Notes under the pieces: generated by a model | Database searches by the model: none | What the model was told of the DNA's origin: nothing | The model's input: the letters and a program-made list of their open reading frames with translations, nothing else | Part shown: positions 11,010-22,928 of the stretch, one piece after another | Layout of the letters: each line of letters begins with the position of its first letter | Numbering within the stretch: the first letter of the stretch is position 1 | NCBI RefSeq assembly: GCF_000149955.1 | Contig: NC_030998.1 | Coordinates: forward strand, 694,699-758,698 | DNA length: 64,000 bases | DNA from: Fusarium oxysporum f. sp. lycopersici 4287 | Taxonomy: Eukaryota > Ascomycota > Sordariomycetes > Hypocreales > Nectriaceae | Direction of reading: 5' to 3' | Made by a program: the position numbers and the translations under genes

Positions 11010-12874
11010 ATGGCTTCGACAATCACCCCGGTCACTGAGTGGCCCGATTACAATGGCGATCCAACGGGCGGTAATCCCATTACCCATGATTTGAATGCTA
11101 CTTATGACAAGGTTAGTCATTCTCGGCGAGACGGAGGGCCGGATTGTGCATTCGCTCCACCGGCTCTCATCCCAATGTTACGCTTCCACGAAAGCTTCGC
11201 TGAAGATTCCAGATCTAACAAATGATGTTTTGCAGGGCGACATGGCATGGATGCTTGTTTGCACAATTCTTTGCTGGCAGATCACTCCTGCAATCGGCTT
11301 TCTTTGTAGGGATTTGCGATGCATCGAGATACTCGGTTCCATACACTGACACGACACAGATGCCGGTATGCATAGGAAGAAAGCAGCATTGACGATAATC
11401 CTGCAGTCTCTTTTCTGCGCCTGTGCTGTAGGCATACAATTTTGGATTTATGGTTATAGCTTGTATCAATCTCGAACTACAAACCCAATCTTGGGTGACC
11501 TGTCGCTCGCCGTATTCCACAACGTCCTTGCCCAGCCATCGATTGCAAACTCTGATATTCCAGAGATCCTATGTATGTATCTATGAGTGCAATTGCATAA
11601 TTCAATCTTCCTCCAATGCTGACTATTACTTCCCCCAGATGCGATCTTCGGAGTCACTTTCGTCACCGCCACTGCCATGATTCTGGCTGGAGCGATGCTG
11701 GAAAGAGGCAGATTATGGCCTAGCATGGTGTTCCTTCTGTGCTGGACAACCTTTGTGTACTATCCGTAAGTTATATGTCGCAGTCTCCCTTGGATCGCAA
11801 CCCTGCCGTGGACCCAGCGCGGACCAAACCTCATCTCGTGAAGAGTCACTAACAAATATCGCTGTAGTCTAGCTTATTGGGAGTGGAATCCCGCCGGCTG
11901 GCTGTACGCGTTAGGCCTATACGACTTCGCAGGATCGGGGCCAGTCCATATTGCCTCCGGGTTTGGTGCTCTGGCTTGGTCCTTCATGTTGGGACCTCGA
12001 CTGCCCGACGCCAGCATCACCGATCGCAAGCGAGCCGTACACTATAAACCACATAACCCATTGCTCATGGTTCTTGGAACTGTACTTATTTGGTTTGGCT
12101 GGTTTGCTTTTAATGGTATGTCAATTGTCGCTGAGATGTGCGGCCGAAAGCTGACCTTCACCCCTCAACTTAGGTGGCAGCACCGCAAACCTTAGCCTTC
12201 GATCAATTTACGTCGTTGCGAATACAAATTTCTCAGCTTGTGCCGGCGGAATCGCTTGGGTTCTGCTCGGATATCTACATACCCGAAAATTCTCTTTGGT
12301 CGGATTCTGCAGCGGTATCATCGCAGGACTAGTCGGCATCACGCCCGCTGCCGGATTCACGCTCATATATGTTTCTCCGGTAATCGGAGGTGTCACGTCG
12401 CTGGTGTGCTTTTACTGTGTCAAGTACAAGTACATTCTCTCGGTTGACGACGGCCTCGATATCTTCGCCATCCACGGAATCGGTGGCGTTATCGGAGACA
12501 TCCTGACTGGCCTCTTTGCTACTGGATATGTTCCTGCGCTGGACGGTGTATCAGGAGACGCTTATGCAGGTGGATGGTGGGATGGCAACTACCGCCAGCT
12601 TGGTCTCCAACTTGCGGGTGCTGTGACCTGTGCTGCGTGGTCATTTGTCATCTCGTGCATATTGCTCTTCGTCATTGGCAAAATCCCGGGCCTGCATCTT
12701 CGAGCCAGCGAGGAACACGAGATCAGAGGTCTTGACTACAAGTATCTCAGTGATATGGACTGGGAGGACCACTACATGAACGGAGGCATCACGCCGGTGA
12801 TGGAGGGAACGCCTATGCGAGTTTCAACTCCTCAGCAAACTCCCGACAAGAGTGAAGAGAGGAAGGTAGACTGA
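11010..12874 (+). CDS. Ammonium transporter (Amt/Mep family)
   Basis: Plasma-membrane ammonium permease. Introns 11112-11235, 11306-11359, 11573-11638, 11766-11867 and 12116-12173 give 486 residues, the family's usual size, with 11 expected membrane helices. Recognisable Amt segments include GDMAWMLVCT, YAGMHRKKAAL, DFAGSGPVHIASG (first pore histidine) and DIFAIHGIGGVIGDILTG (second pore histidine). The tail EIRGLDYKYLSDMDWED is cytosolic. HIASGFGAL differs from the commoner HINAG, a mild divergence. Several GATA motifs lie upstream, consistent with nitrogen-repressible expression. It is convergent with carO. Which Mep paralogue it is cannot be told here. Confidence 0.95.
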
Positions 12875-13400
12875 GCTGAGGGAGGTAGTAGTAGTTAGCC
12901 ATTTGCAGGACAATTATTTCGTTCACTGGACATCATGATGTGGGTGTGATAACCTCTAAAGAATTGGATGTTAGACAAGATGGAATATTTCCCCTATGGA
13001 TAGTAACCTACGGGACATCATCGAAAAACATCTGATCACTCATCTTGAAGTGATACATCTTTGAAGGGGTTAATGTGCAGCACCAAACTCGTGAAAAAGG
13101 TCGATTATGAATCAATGAGTGAATTAAGCAAGATGTCACTATGTTATAAGACCAAAGATACAAAGATCGAAGCTAGACAATCAAAACAAGCTCCAAGACA
13201 TATCCGTGCCACGAAACAGACTTCGGGTATCATCAGACTAGTACTTGTAGATGAAACTACACGCAAGCATCCAACTCGTGAACAACATAGAACAGGCACG
13301 GTTGGTGAATTGACCAGAAAACCGCGCAAGAGATCAAGATCTAAGATCTTGGAGGTCCCAAGAATAAGGCCGCCGATTATTTTTATTCGCAGCCTTCCAC
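12875..13400. other. Intergenic between convergent ammonium transporter and carO
   Basis: About 525 bp of 3' flank from both genes. No gene, repeat or RNA recognised. Confidence 0.5.
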
Positions 13401-14581
13401 TCAAGCGTTTGGGTTGACATTAGCGCCAGAGGCAGTGGCAGTATCGTTTCGAGCACCATGTCCAGACGTGGCCTTATTATTGGGACCATCTGGGAAGATG
13501 CGCTCATCAATGTCGCGAATGCGAAGGCCAAGACGAGCAGGATCGATGTTTCGGTGTCCCCAGAGAAGCAAGGCTCCAAAGACAGGCTTTGCGATGAGGT
13601 CAAGAATGCCGTAGAAGACAGCCTCGGAGTCCGGAGCGATCAGATTGCCACCTTCACAGACGCCCCAGGCGATGGGATAGAGAATCCAGACAACGGCTGT
13701 AAGGGAACCGCACATAACAAAGGTTCGACCGACATCAGGGCCAACATGTTTAGCGTGCAGACGAGCTTCCCAAGCGAGAACATAAACGATATATGCGAGG
13801 GCAGCGCAACCTTGGAGGCATGTTAGTGATGGTGGTGTCAACGCATGGAAAACGACTTACCGAAGGCGAAATAACCCCATTTGTAGGAACTCTTGACCAG
13901 GGACCCAACTAGTCCGGTGACAATCATGACCCAGTCCACGAGAATTACCCATAGTACGGTAGGCCATGGCATGCCAGCAGTAAGAAGCAGATCTGTGAGT
14001 AGCAGGGGGGTTGTCAAGAACCAGTCAATGTATCTTGCATAAAAGATCTCTCTGTAGATTCCGGCAACCCTATGATCGGACCGCTGAAACTCAACTGCAA
14101 TAGGCGTCCAGCCGAGGTTTGAGGCCATCGTGAAGTATGCGATAGATGCAATCATTGTGATGCCTGCAGTGATGTAGCTAAGCAAGTCAGTAAAGCGCAT
14201 GACACCTTAACTCCGTGCGCAGTTATGAATCGGACAGATTGAAACAATGTTCGATGAAACTCTGATGAAACTTACTGGAAGATACGGTCGGTGCGAGGCT
14301 TTCTCATTCCGAGCCCGAGAAACGCAAAGGTTGAAACAGTCATGACTGAACGCAATTAGTCTTTCCATTACTTAAACCTGGACGTTGTTTTACTGTACAC
14401 ACCTGCGCAGACAGCCCAGTACCAGTCAGAGCCTCTGACAGTGATGTTAATGTCACTGCGTTGCCCATTGACAATGTCAGCTGCAGTGAAATGTTAGTAA
14501 GTTTGTCTTAACTGAGGGTTGATAAGGCTCACGGTTAACGTTTAAAGCATCATTCTTTCTGGCATACAGGTGATCGGCCAT
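13401..14581 (-). CDS. carO: CarO rhodopsin, light-driven proton pump-type opsin
   Basis: Seven-helix microbial rhodopsin using retinal. Introns 14481-14532, 14346-14402, 14178-14275 and 13811-13860 give an intact 307-residue protein. The retinal-binding lysine is in helix G (DLIAKPVFGALLL). Helix C reads YIDWFLTTPLLLTDLLL, with the counter-ion aspartate and, 11 residues on, a second aspartate matching Asp85 and Asp96 of bacteriorhodopsin, so a proton pump is expected. The hydrophilic N-terminus begins MADHLYARKND. It neighbours carB, carRA and carX, which supply the chromophore. Known family behaviour is light induction with the other car genes; the upstream GATC-containing sites agree with that but do not prove it. 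Confidence 0.97.
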
Positions 14582-15293
14582 GGTGGAAAACAGTTGATTC
14601 AACGGTAACAAGTAACTTCGTATTCGTGGAACGAAAAATGCTATGTCTACAAGCCAAGAGTAGGACCGGTATGTCAAACCCTTAAATGCGGCCAAGCTTC
14701 TTCCCACGTTTTCCATCTCCCTCTCCATGACTTCATATCCGATCCTCCCGAGCTCACACGGAAATAACTGCCGAGTAATCGTCATTGCCAAAAACAAAGT
14801 GCATCGTTCATCAATATGCGCTGTCAGAATCTGCGATGGCTGATATTGAGTCTATGACGTGCTGACATGTTGAGTCCACACCACTAGATTTCAAACGCTG
14901 CATCAAGTGACTTAAAACGTTGCCGGTAGCCGTAGCGTAAAATGGAAGGCTCCGCGGTAGTTTAAGTGGGAATCGTAAGGCTGATTGATGTATTTGTCGA
15001 AAATGATGACGGGTTGAGGTCGAGATAGGAATATTCCATGTAACGCGACGGGATCGACGTCTTGGTGGGGTTGGGGATGATCACATCAAGCACAGTCTGG
15101 GACAGTGCATGAGAATTATTAAGAGTCCGGTTCTTTCCGATCAGATAAATGTCTTGTTGTTCGCTTCATAGTGTTGACCTTCGAGGATCATGGATATAGA
15201 CGAGTAGATCATAGGTATTAGGGGGAGTTCATTCTATCTCTAACTAATTACTCACACCAAAGAAACACACCCAATCAATCTAACTAATGCTCG
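14582..15293. promoter_or_regulatory. carO upstream region / carB 3' flank
   Basis: 712 bp containing the carO promoter. A GATCGA element at 15052-15057, a further GATC near 15077 and GATCAGAT near 15138 resemble white-collar-type light-response elements (GATC-rich). A 6-mer can occur by chance, so the regulatory reading is tentative. Confidence 0.4.
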
Positions 15294-17154
15294 CTAATTC
15301 GCAGCAATGACAAGATAGTAATAAGCCAGCAAAATCGCAACCAAAGCTCCCAAGAACCCTTGGAACAGAGTCAGAGACGAATCGCTCATCTTGTCCAGTC
15401 CACCCTTGGGAGACTTGGCAGTATCTTGCGCCCAAGGAATCTGATGGTTCTTGAAACCAGAATCCTTGAGAATCTGTTCTGCAACAATCTTACTACCAGC
15501 AATGCAGACAGGAACACCAGTACCAGGATGTGTACTAGCACCAGCGAAATACAAGTTCTTGTACTTGGAGTGCTGAGTACCAGGTCGGAAGGCAAGGACA
15601 TTCATGATGGAGTGACTTAGACCAAGAATGGCGCCCTTGTCGAGGTTGAACTTCTCTTGCCATGTGAAGGGAGTGTTGATGATCTCGTTCTCAATAAGCG
15701 GAGCAAGATCAACGCCTATTCTTGCGCGCATTGTTGCAATGACTGTGTCGCGGGCGAGAGAGATCATCTTATCCCAGTCCTGGCTTGTTTCGAGGCCACC
15801 AGAATTTCCAGACTTGGACAAACCTCGATGTGTTCCTTCAGAGTCTGAGAGAAGATGACCAACAGGGACAAGAACGACGATAGAATCCTTGCCTTCAGGA
15901 GCAGCCGAGGGGTCAATGCGCGAAGGGACATTGACATAGAAGGACGGTTCTGAAGGGATGAGATGCTCCTTGAAGATGCTGTCAAAAGACTCCTGGTACT
16001 CATCCGCGAGGAAAATGTTGTGAGCGTTGAGTTCAGGAATGATCTTGGAAGCAGACCAGTAGAAAGAGATACTACTACAAGAGGTCTCTCGTTTTGATAG
16101 CGAGTCCGCGTAGCTGGTCTTGGGAAGGAGGTTGTTGTAAGTGTAGACAAGGTCGGCGTTTGATATGACAATGTCTGAAGGCAGATGTGTTCCATCGCTC
16201 AGAACAACGCCGTTTGCCTTGCCGGTTGCTTGGTCGATGGAGATGGACTTGACGCCGGTAGAGAGACGGTACTCGACACCTAGACGCTGACCAACATTTA
16301 CCAGAGCCTCGACGACCTGAAACCTGTTAGCGAGAGCCTCATTGTCTGGAGCTAATCGACTGACCTTGTGGAATCCACCTCGAGGATATAGAATACCCTC
16401 AGCAAGCTCAGTATACTGAAGCAAACTATACGTTCCCGGTGCATCAAACGGGCTCATGCCCATATACATGCTCCCAAACGTAAAAACCCTTCTCAACCTC
16501 TCCGTCCAGAAATACTTGCTAGCTCTTGTCCAAATACTCTCAAGGGGATGAATATTGAACAGATTGAACAGCACCTCAGGTCTTGCCAGACTCAAAATAC
16601 TAGGAAAGTTCCTTCGAAGCACAGACTCAACACTGACTTCATAATGCCGATGCGACTCCTGAAGAAAACCGAGATATCTCTCAAAACCATCGATGCCTTC
16701 AACAGCTTCGATAGCTTTCTTCATCTTGGTGAGATCAGTGGACATCTCAAAGGATGAACCATCGCCGAACCAGATGTTGTAGTTTGGTTCACATTTTAAC
16801 AGCTCGACTCCCTCAGCGGTAAGAGATGTTCCTAGGTCTTGGAAGATCTCGTGGAAGAAGCGAGGGAGGAGAAGAAGAGATGGACCTTGGTCGAAGCGCT
16901 GACAAGGTTAGTAGGCGTAAATAGAGTGGGAGGGGAGACGTACGTGGCCATCATTGTGGATTAGAGAGCAACGTCCACCGGTAAAGTCATTTTTCTCGAG
17001 GATAGTAACTTTGAAGCCAGCTTTTGCAAGTCTCGCAGCGGTAGAAACACCACCGACACCAGCACCTGAGCATCGCCAGTCAATTCCTCTTCATAGTTCA
17101 TCAGGGTTACTGTAACATACCAATAATAATAACAGATTTCTTAATGTCGCTCAT
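15294..17154 (-). CDS. carB: CarB phytoene desaturase (CrtI type)
   Basis: FAD-dependent membrane-associated carotene desaturase. In Fusarium the enzyme performs the desaturations from phytoene to lycopene and on to torulene. Introns 17066-17120, 16899-16943 and 16317-16364 give 570 residues. The third intron is 48 bp, in frame and stop-free, so it is easily missed; removing it restores GGFHKV-VEALVNVGQ, the family sequence. The N-terminal Rossmann motif is GAGVGGVSTAARLAKAG. The C-terminal signature is NLYFAGASTHPGTGVP, followed by a hydrophobic tail anchor (TLFQGFLGALVAILLAYY). No frameshift is seen. It lies 554 bp downstream of carRA and is probably co-regulated by light with it. Confidence 0.97.
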
Positions 17155-17708
17155 TTTCGCTGTAAAAAGTGAAGATGCTCAGTCCATAACCGACTCACCC
17201 GAAGCCAACGGTTTTGATAGTCAGAGCAATAGAGTCAATGACGTCTTCCATTTTGTTTTGATCCACTTTTTTCTTCGCACTCGTTTAATGAGACACTTGG
17301 CGTACATGTGTAAGGCTAAGTTACCCTGGGCTGAACGAGGCGCAGTTAATATTTTGAGGGATTAAAGTGTTTTACTGAAGACTGACAGAGAGACAATTGA
17401 AGTCGTTGATGCGTTGATGATCATTGACGGGTTTGGTTTGGAGGGTTTTTAGTGGATTTGGTGATGGGGATGCGTGTTGAATGATTGGTTGGTGAGTTTA
17501 TGGTGGTGGTGCTGTCAAAATGTCTCAACGGTAAAGGTACGAAAAATATCACGCCACGAAACTTCATGATGCCAAGCAAATTCCAACGGTTGAATAGACG
17601 ATAGTCTTAGACATTCCTTAAACTCGAAAATAGATGCTCAAAGCGGAATGAGATGAATAATCTATGAATCTATGACCTCTACCATTACATCCTCCACGCT
17701 ACACCCCG
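17155..17708. promoter_or_regulatory. carB upstream region / carRA 3' flank
   Basis: 554 bp between the carRA stop and the carB start, on the same strand. It must contain the carB promoter. No other gene is supported. Confidence 0.4.
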
Positions 17709-19699
17709 CTATTTGTTCAATGCAGACCATGCAACACGAATTCGTCTCATTTTAGGAACAGTAGCCCTGCCCTTCTTCATAGCAGGACCCTTCTCTCTGA
17801 GAACGCGTCCAATTTCCATGTAGCTCTCAACAGCAACGCGAATTGGTCCTTTTCCTTCTGAAGGAAGCTTATCAATAGCGCCCTTTGCCATGTTGTACTT
17901 TTCAAAAGCACGATCGAGCAGCTTGTGACGTAGAGCTTCGATGGTAGGGCCATGGGGTTGTTGGATGACATCTTCGGGAGTAAGTTGGGCTTCTTTGAGC
18001 CAGGAGAGAGGAAGGTAGACGCGGTCAATTTCTGCGTCAGTTTTGATGTCGCGCGCGATATTGACGTATTGAAGTGCGATGCCCATTTCTTGACCTGAAG
18101 CGACAACTTCGCGCTGGATGCCTTCGGGGACAGATTCTGGGGTATGATAGAGAATAAGGTGGTTGCAAAGTTCTGCGACAGTGCCGGCTACACGACTTCC
18201 GTAGACATCCAGATCCTCGGTAGTCTCAATAGGAAATGCGCCGGACTTTCTGTCAAAGAGAAGATCGGTGTCAAAACCCTTGAGAAGGTCATCCAGGGGT
18301 TGTTTGGGTAGATAATAAGTAGGAAGCTGGAGCAGAGCCATATGGAACATCTCCGGGATGTTCGACGTGACATATTCTCGTAGTCTTTGTGAAGGCTCTT
18401 CTTGATTCTCTTCATAAGCAAGATCGAGAAACTTTCTCAGCTTCTCAATTGAGGCTCTGGAATCATCAACAGATGGAGCTTCATCAACAAGATCATCAGC
18501 GGCTCGGCAGAACGCATACAACCGGATCAGATCGATGCGAAGTCTTCCTTCAAAGGTGCCGCTTGCGAGATAGAAGCTGCGGCTCTTCTTTCGGAGCAGA
18601 GCAACTGCGCTGACGAGACCTTCAATGCGCTCTTCATCATACTTCTCTTTAGGTAGAATAAGAGCTCGAATGATGACCAAGAGGTTGGGCAGTCCCTTTG
18701 TTCGAGGGAACTGCTCAGGAAAGGTGTCGAGAATGGCCAGCGTGTTGTCGCAAGCGACGAGGCCAAAGACAATCAAAGTGTTGGTGAGAAGGAAAAAGAC
18801 AGCTTCCCTGCAAATTGTTAGAATATTCAAGGTTGCCAGAACGGTAGTCACTTACTCAATGTCAAGACCATCCCACAAGACCACGCCGTACTTGGTGCCA
18901 GAAGTGATACTCCATGTTCCCCGTCGCAACGCAAAAGTATCAACAACCCACAAATACAACGTTGGCAGAGCAATGGGAAGCGCAGTATTTGTCCAAGGCA
19001 AGTTCACAATGAACTGATAAGAAATCGACCTGCCAATGGTTAGCATATGCCGCGTGAAACAGTCTCTAAAGTTGAATATTACCATAGAAACAAGAGGAAT
19101 GGACATGCCCAAATAAGGATAAGGCCCATGTACATGCCCTCGCCACCAGAGAAAACAGAAACGAGGCCGAAAATGATAGCTGATGCGAAGAGAATTTGGC
19201 CAGCAATTTTACCCCAACCCGTCTTCTTGGCGAGGTAAATGGGGTGGAAGGTTGGCTTGCTGAGAATCATGTAGAGTAGAGAGGTGTTGAGAGTCTGGAT
19301 GACGAAGAAAAATAATTCTTCAGCTGGAATATCCCAAGCTGTCAAGCCGACCACGACGCCAGGAGGATAAGTCCATATGCGATTTTTGATGAGATACGAG
19401 TCCCAGGGGCTGCTTGCGTTAGTAGGCCTCAACAAAATCCCCTTCAAAATCAACATACATGGTAGAAACAACAGCAACCTGCAAAAATTAGCTTCAAGCC
19501 CTTCAATCTCCCAGAAAAACTCACCGTTATCAAAAATACAAGCTTAAAAACATCCAACCGCGACATCAACGGTCTATAAACCGCCGCCAAAACAACACCA
19601 AACGGTATCGTGTATTTCAGATGCCTATCAAGGGATGAGTTAAAAGCCCTTCAACAACACGTAAGATACGACGTACACTTGGGCATATTCCCAGCCCAT
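17709..19699 (-). CDS. carRA: CarRA bifunctional lycopene cyclase / phytoene synthase
   Basis: A fused enzyme: the N-terminal membrane domain cyclises lycopene or torulene and the C-terminal domain condenses two GGPP to phytoene. Introns 19625-19676, 19479-19524, 19410-19458, 19030-19082 and 18808-18855 give 580 residues, all in frame. The R domain carries two related motifs, WDIPAEELFFF and DGLDIEEAVFF. The synthase domain has both aspartate-rich motifs, AADDLVDE and DIKTDAEIDRVYLP, plus SRSFYLAS. The first exon is only 23 bp (MGWEYAQV), chosen because the join reads VHLKYTIPFG. It is divergent from carX across an 820 bp shared promoter. The gene looks intact. Confidence 0.97.
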
Positions 19700-20519
19700 T
19701 TTGACAGAGGTTATTTCGTGTACGTGAACAAAACAGATCAATTGTGTGACGGCATACGAGATGGGCTTCAAATAAAGCCAGAGTCAAAAGAATTGAAAGG
19801 AAAAGGTTGTTATGGAAGAAGTCGGAGCTTGAGTGGTGTCCACAGTTTGTTTTTCAGACACTAACACAGCCCTTCATGCCACAACGTACCCCTGTCCGTT
19901 TTTCTTGGGTGACAATAATGCTACCCCACTACACCCTCATCACCACCATAATCTGGTGTAGGCGGGGAGAGGTTTTCTGTCATGTTACATCTCAGGGACT
20001 CGTTGACGTCACGACTTTTTTCTTCAACTTTTTTGGGTATCGAGTGTACTTGTCATCAATTAATTCGAGACCCTTGTTCGGGATACTCGGTCTTTTTGAT
20101 ATTGCCGTTACCGTGATAAAGATCAAACTTGATTATGACGCGGTTCGAGAAAATGACAGATCGTGCTAGTAGTTTTGATGGATGGATATCTCCATTTCGT
20201 GCCGTGTTATCCAGCGATTGATGCTACCTACGTCTTTGTCTGATCATCTCGATCTCTTTGGGTTATATAGTTAAGTTACTGGTGATTTGTTGGGTGTATA
20301 TGTAGGTGAGCTTGGTATAGCTTCATGGAATATCATTTGCTTTGACATAACTCCATCTCCATTTTCGCTCTTGATTGGACTCATCTCGCGATGTAGTTTG
20401 AAAGTCTTTCCAAATACTAATCGTCTATTCTTCTCTTCGTTGATCTGTAGCGCGCGATTTATTAGACTCTCATACTATCGCGACTCGATACCGCGTAATA
20501 TCATAGTCCACATATCATC
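19700..20519. promoter_or_regulatory. Bidirectional carRA-carX promoter
   Basis: 820 bp between divergent starts. It holds GATC elements at 20121-20124, 20159-20163 (GATCG) and a close pair at 20242-20245 and 20251-20254 (GATC-ATCTC-GATC). Such pairs resemble white-collar light-response elements. Coordinated light induction of both genes is established for Fusarium; assignment of these sites is inference. Confidence 0.45.
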
Positions 20520-22654
20520 ATGAAGTTTCTACAACAAAATTCCCTCACACAAACGTCAATGTCTCAGCCAGACGAGAATATCTCCCCGCCACTTCGTCAC
20601 CCGTAAGTCTTTCCCGCGGTCCATAACACAAAGCTCACTTGTTACAGATATCTTACTGGCAACTTTGCTCCAATCCATCAAAAAACAAATCTCACTCCAT
20701 GCATATATAGTGGATGCATACCGCCAGAACTGACTGGTGGTCAGTACGTTCGCAATGGCGGCAATCCCGTCAGCCACCAAGACCTTGGCAAAGATGCCCA
20801 TTGGTTTGACGGCGATGGTATGCTCTCTGGCGTCGCGTTCCGAAAGACATCTTCGGATGAGAAGATTATACCAGAATTTGTCAATCAGTACATCTTGACA
20901 GATTTGTACTTATCCAGAAAGACGACCTCTGTTGTGTCGCCGATAATGCCAAGCATCACGACGCTGGTGAACCCGCTATCGACCATGTTTCAGATCATGT
21001 TGGCGACCTTCAGGACGATATTCCTGGTCATTCTCTCGAACCTACCTGGATCTCAACAAGCCATCAAGCGCATCAGTGTCGCCAATACTGCTGTCTTATA
21101 TCACGATGGGAGGGCTTTGGCGACATGCGAAAGTGGGCCTCCTATGCGGATACAGCTTCCTTCCCTGGATACTGTCGGCTGGTTCGACGGTGTTCGAGCT
21201 GAGGGAGAGTCCAAGACATCTCCAGCCAACAATAGCGACTCTTCGTTCGGTGGGAGCGGGCTGTTCAGCTTCATGAAGGAATGGACAACAGGGCATCCCA
21301 AAGTCGACCCCATTACTGGAGAGATGCTTTTGTATCATAACACTTTTATGCCCCCATACGTGCACTACTCAGTACTTCCGAAGAGCAACGCAAAGAATTT
21401 CGGGCACAGACTTGTGAATCAGCCAGTCTTTGGAGTTTCTGGTGCTCGGATGATGCACGACTTTGGAGCGTCTCGAAGTCATACCATCATCATGGATCTT
21501 CCTCTGAGCCTCGATCCTCTCAACACGATGAAAGGGAAAGAGGTTGTAGCGTACGATCCGACGAAGCCTTCACGGTTTGGCGTGTTCCCGCGGCATCAAC
21601 CATCCAGTGTGCGGTGGTTTCATACAGCGCCATGCTGTATCTTCCATACTGCAAATACATGGGATTCTCAGTCCAGTGAGGGGGGAAGCCCTGTTAATCT
21701 CCTTGCATGCCGGATGACTTCCTCTACGCTAGTATATACAGCAGGGAATGTTCGGCCACCAGTGAGGTTTAAGTCTACCCGAGCACGGGACTGGTCAGAT
21801 GACAAGAAGGAAAAGGCCTGCAGATACGAAGAGGCCCCTGCTCTCGAGTCACCCGGGGAAGCAACTGGTCTGACCGATTACTTCCCCACTGCAGAGTCCG
21901 ACGACTACGACCAATGCCGGGCTGTACTATTACGAATTTGACATGGCGACAAGGTCCCAGAACAAAGTCAAAAGCCAATGGGCTCTTTCGGCCATACCAT
22001 TCGAGTTTCCTTTCTGTTCGGCCAGATCGCGAGATGCAAGAAGCTCGCTATATCTACGGCTCCAGCACATCAACTTCCTGTTTTGGCGTTGCTCTCGGAC
22101 GAGCTGATAAGGTAGATCTTCTTGTCAAGGTGGATACCAAGACCCTCATCCAACGAGGGAAGAAGATAAACACAACGCCTGTCACTGGGTGCGTCGATAG
22201 ACGGTCAGTCAGCGAGATCCTTGAAGAACAAAAGAAGGATGATCCTATAAACATATTCCGACTCCCGCCGAACCACTACGCTCAAGAACCGCGGTTTGTT
22301 CCTCGAGATTCCTCAACTGTGGAGGACGATGGGTATCTGCTGTTTTATGTCTTTGACGAGTCTCAGCTCCTGCCCTCGGGTGATTGCCCTCCATCTGCGA
22401 TCTCCGAGCTTTGGATCCTCGATGCTAAGAACATGCGTGATGTGGTGGCCAAGGTAAAGCTACCGCAAAGAGTACCGTATGGCTTACACGGAACGTGGTT
22501 CTCCGGGATGGATATTAAAGGTCAACGAGCTGTGGACTCTTTGAGGAGTTTGGATGAAGTGCAGAGGAAGAAGGAGGAATGGGTTAATAGCGGAGGACAA
22601 CTACGAAAGGCATGGATGGTGTTGAGAGGAAAATTGGAGAGAGCAGTCGGATAA
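20520..22654 (+). CDS. carX: CarX carotenoid oxygenase (retinal-forming), two apparent frameshifts
   Basis: Non-haem iron carotenoid oxygenase of the RPE65/CCD family, cleaving beta-carotene to retinal, the CarO chromophore. Start at 20520; the intron 20603-20647 joins LRHP to YLTGNFAPIHQ. The four expected iron histidines are visible in GHPKVDPITGE, MMHDFG, IFHTANTW and GLHGTWF. The frame is broken twice: near 21918 (a GGG run, after ESDDYDQC, before LYYYEFDMA) and near 22010 (a TTT run, between IPFEFP and SVRPDREMQ). The spliced length is 2 bases over a multiple of three; removing one base at each point would leave about 695 residues. Read literally, translation stops at 21939-21941, losing the fourth histidine. 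This is either an inactive allele or assembly error. Confidence 0.9.
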
Positions 22655-22928
22655 TGGAAGCCTGGGTTTTTGAATACGACTCGCTTTGATGATACCCTGT
22701 TGCGCTCTGTACAACGCGTCCTGAAACTTTTAGCTTTTATCGATACATGAATATGATTCTTTCTTGTGATATAACGTGAGCATAGCTACATAATCTCAAA
22801 GCTTTTGTGAACTCCGCCGATATCCCAACCACCATGCAAGTCCTATTACCCCTATCCTGCGCATCAATTCGTATTCAACACCATCAACATCCAAACTCCA
22901 ACAGTACCCAAAGTTCAGCCCAAGGCCT

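Noticed and set aside
21914..22654. A separate small gene starting inside the 3' part of carX
   Set aside because: The encoded sequence is the C-terminal part of the carotenoid oxygenase, including its fourth histidine motif, so it belongs to carX.
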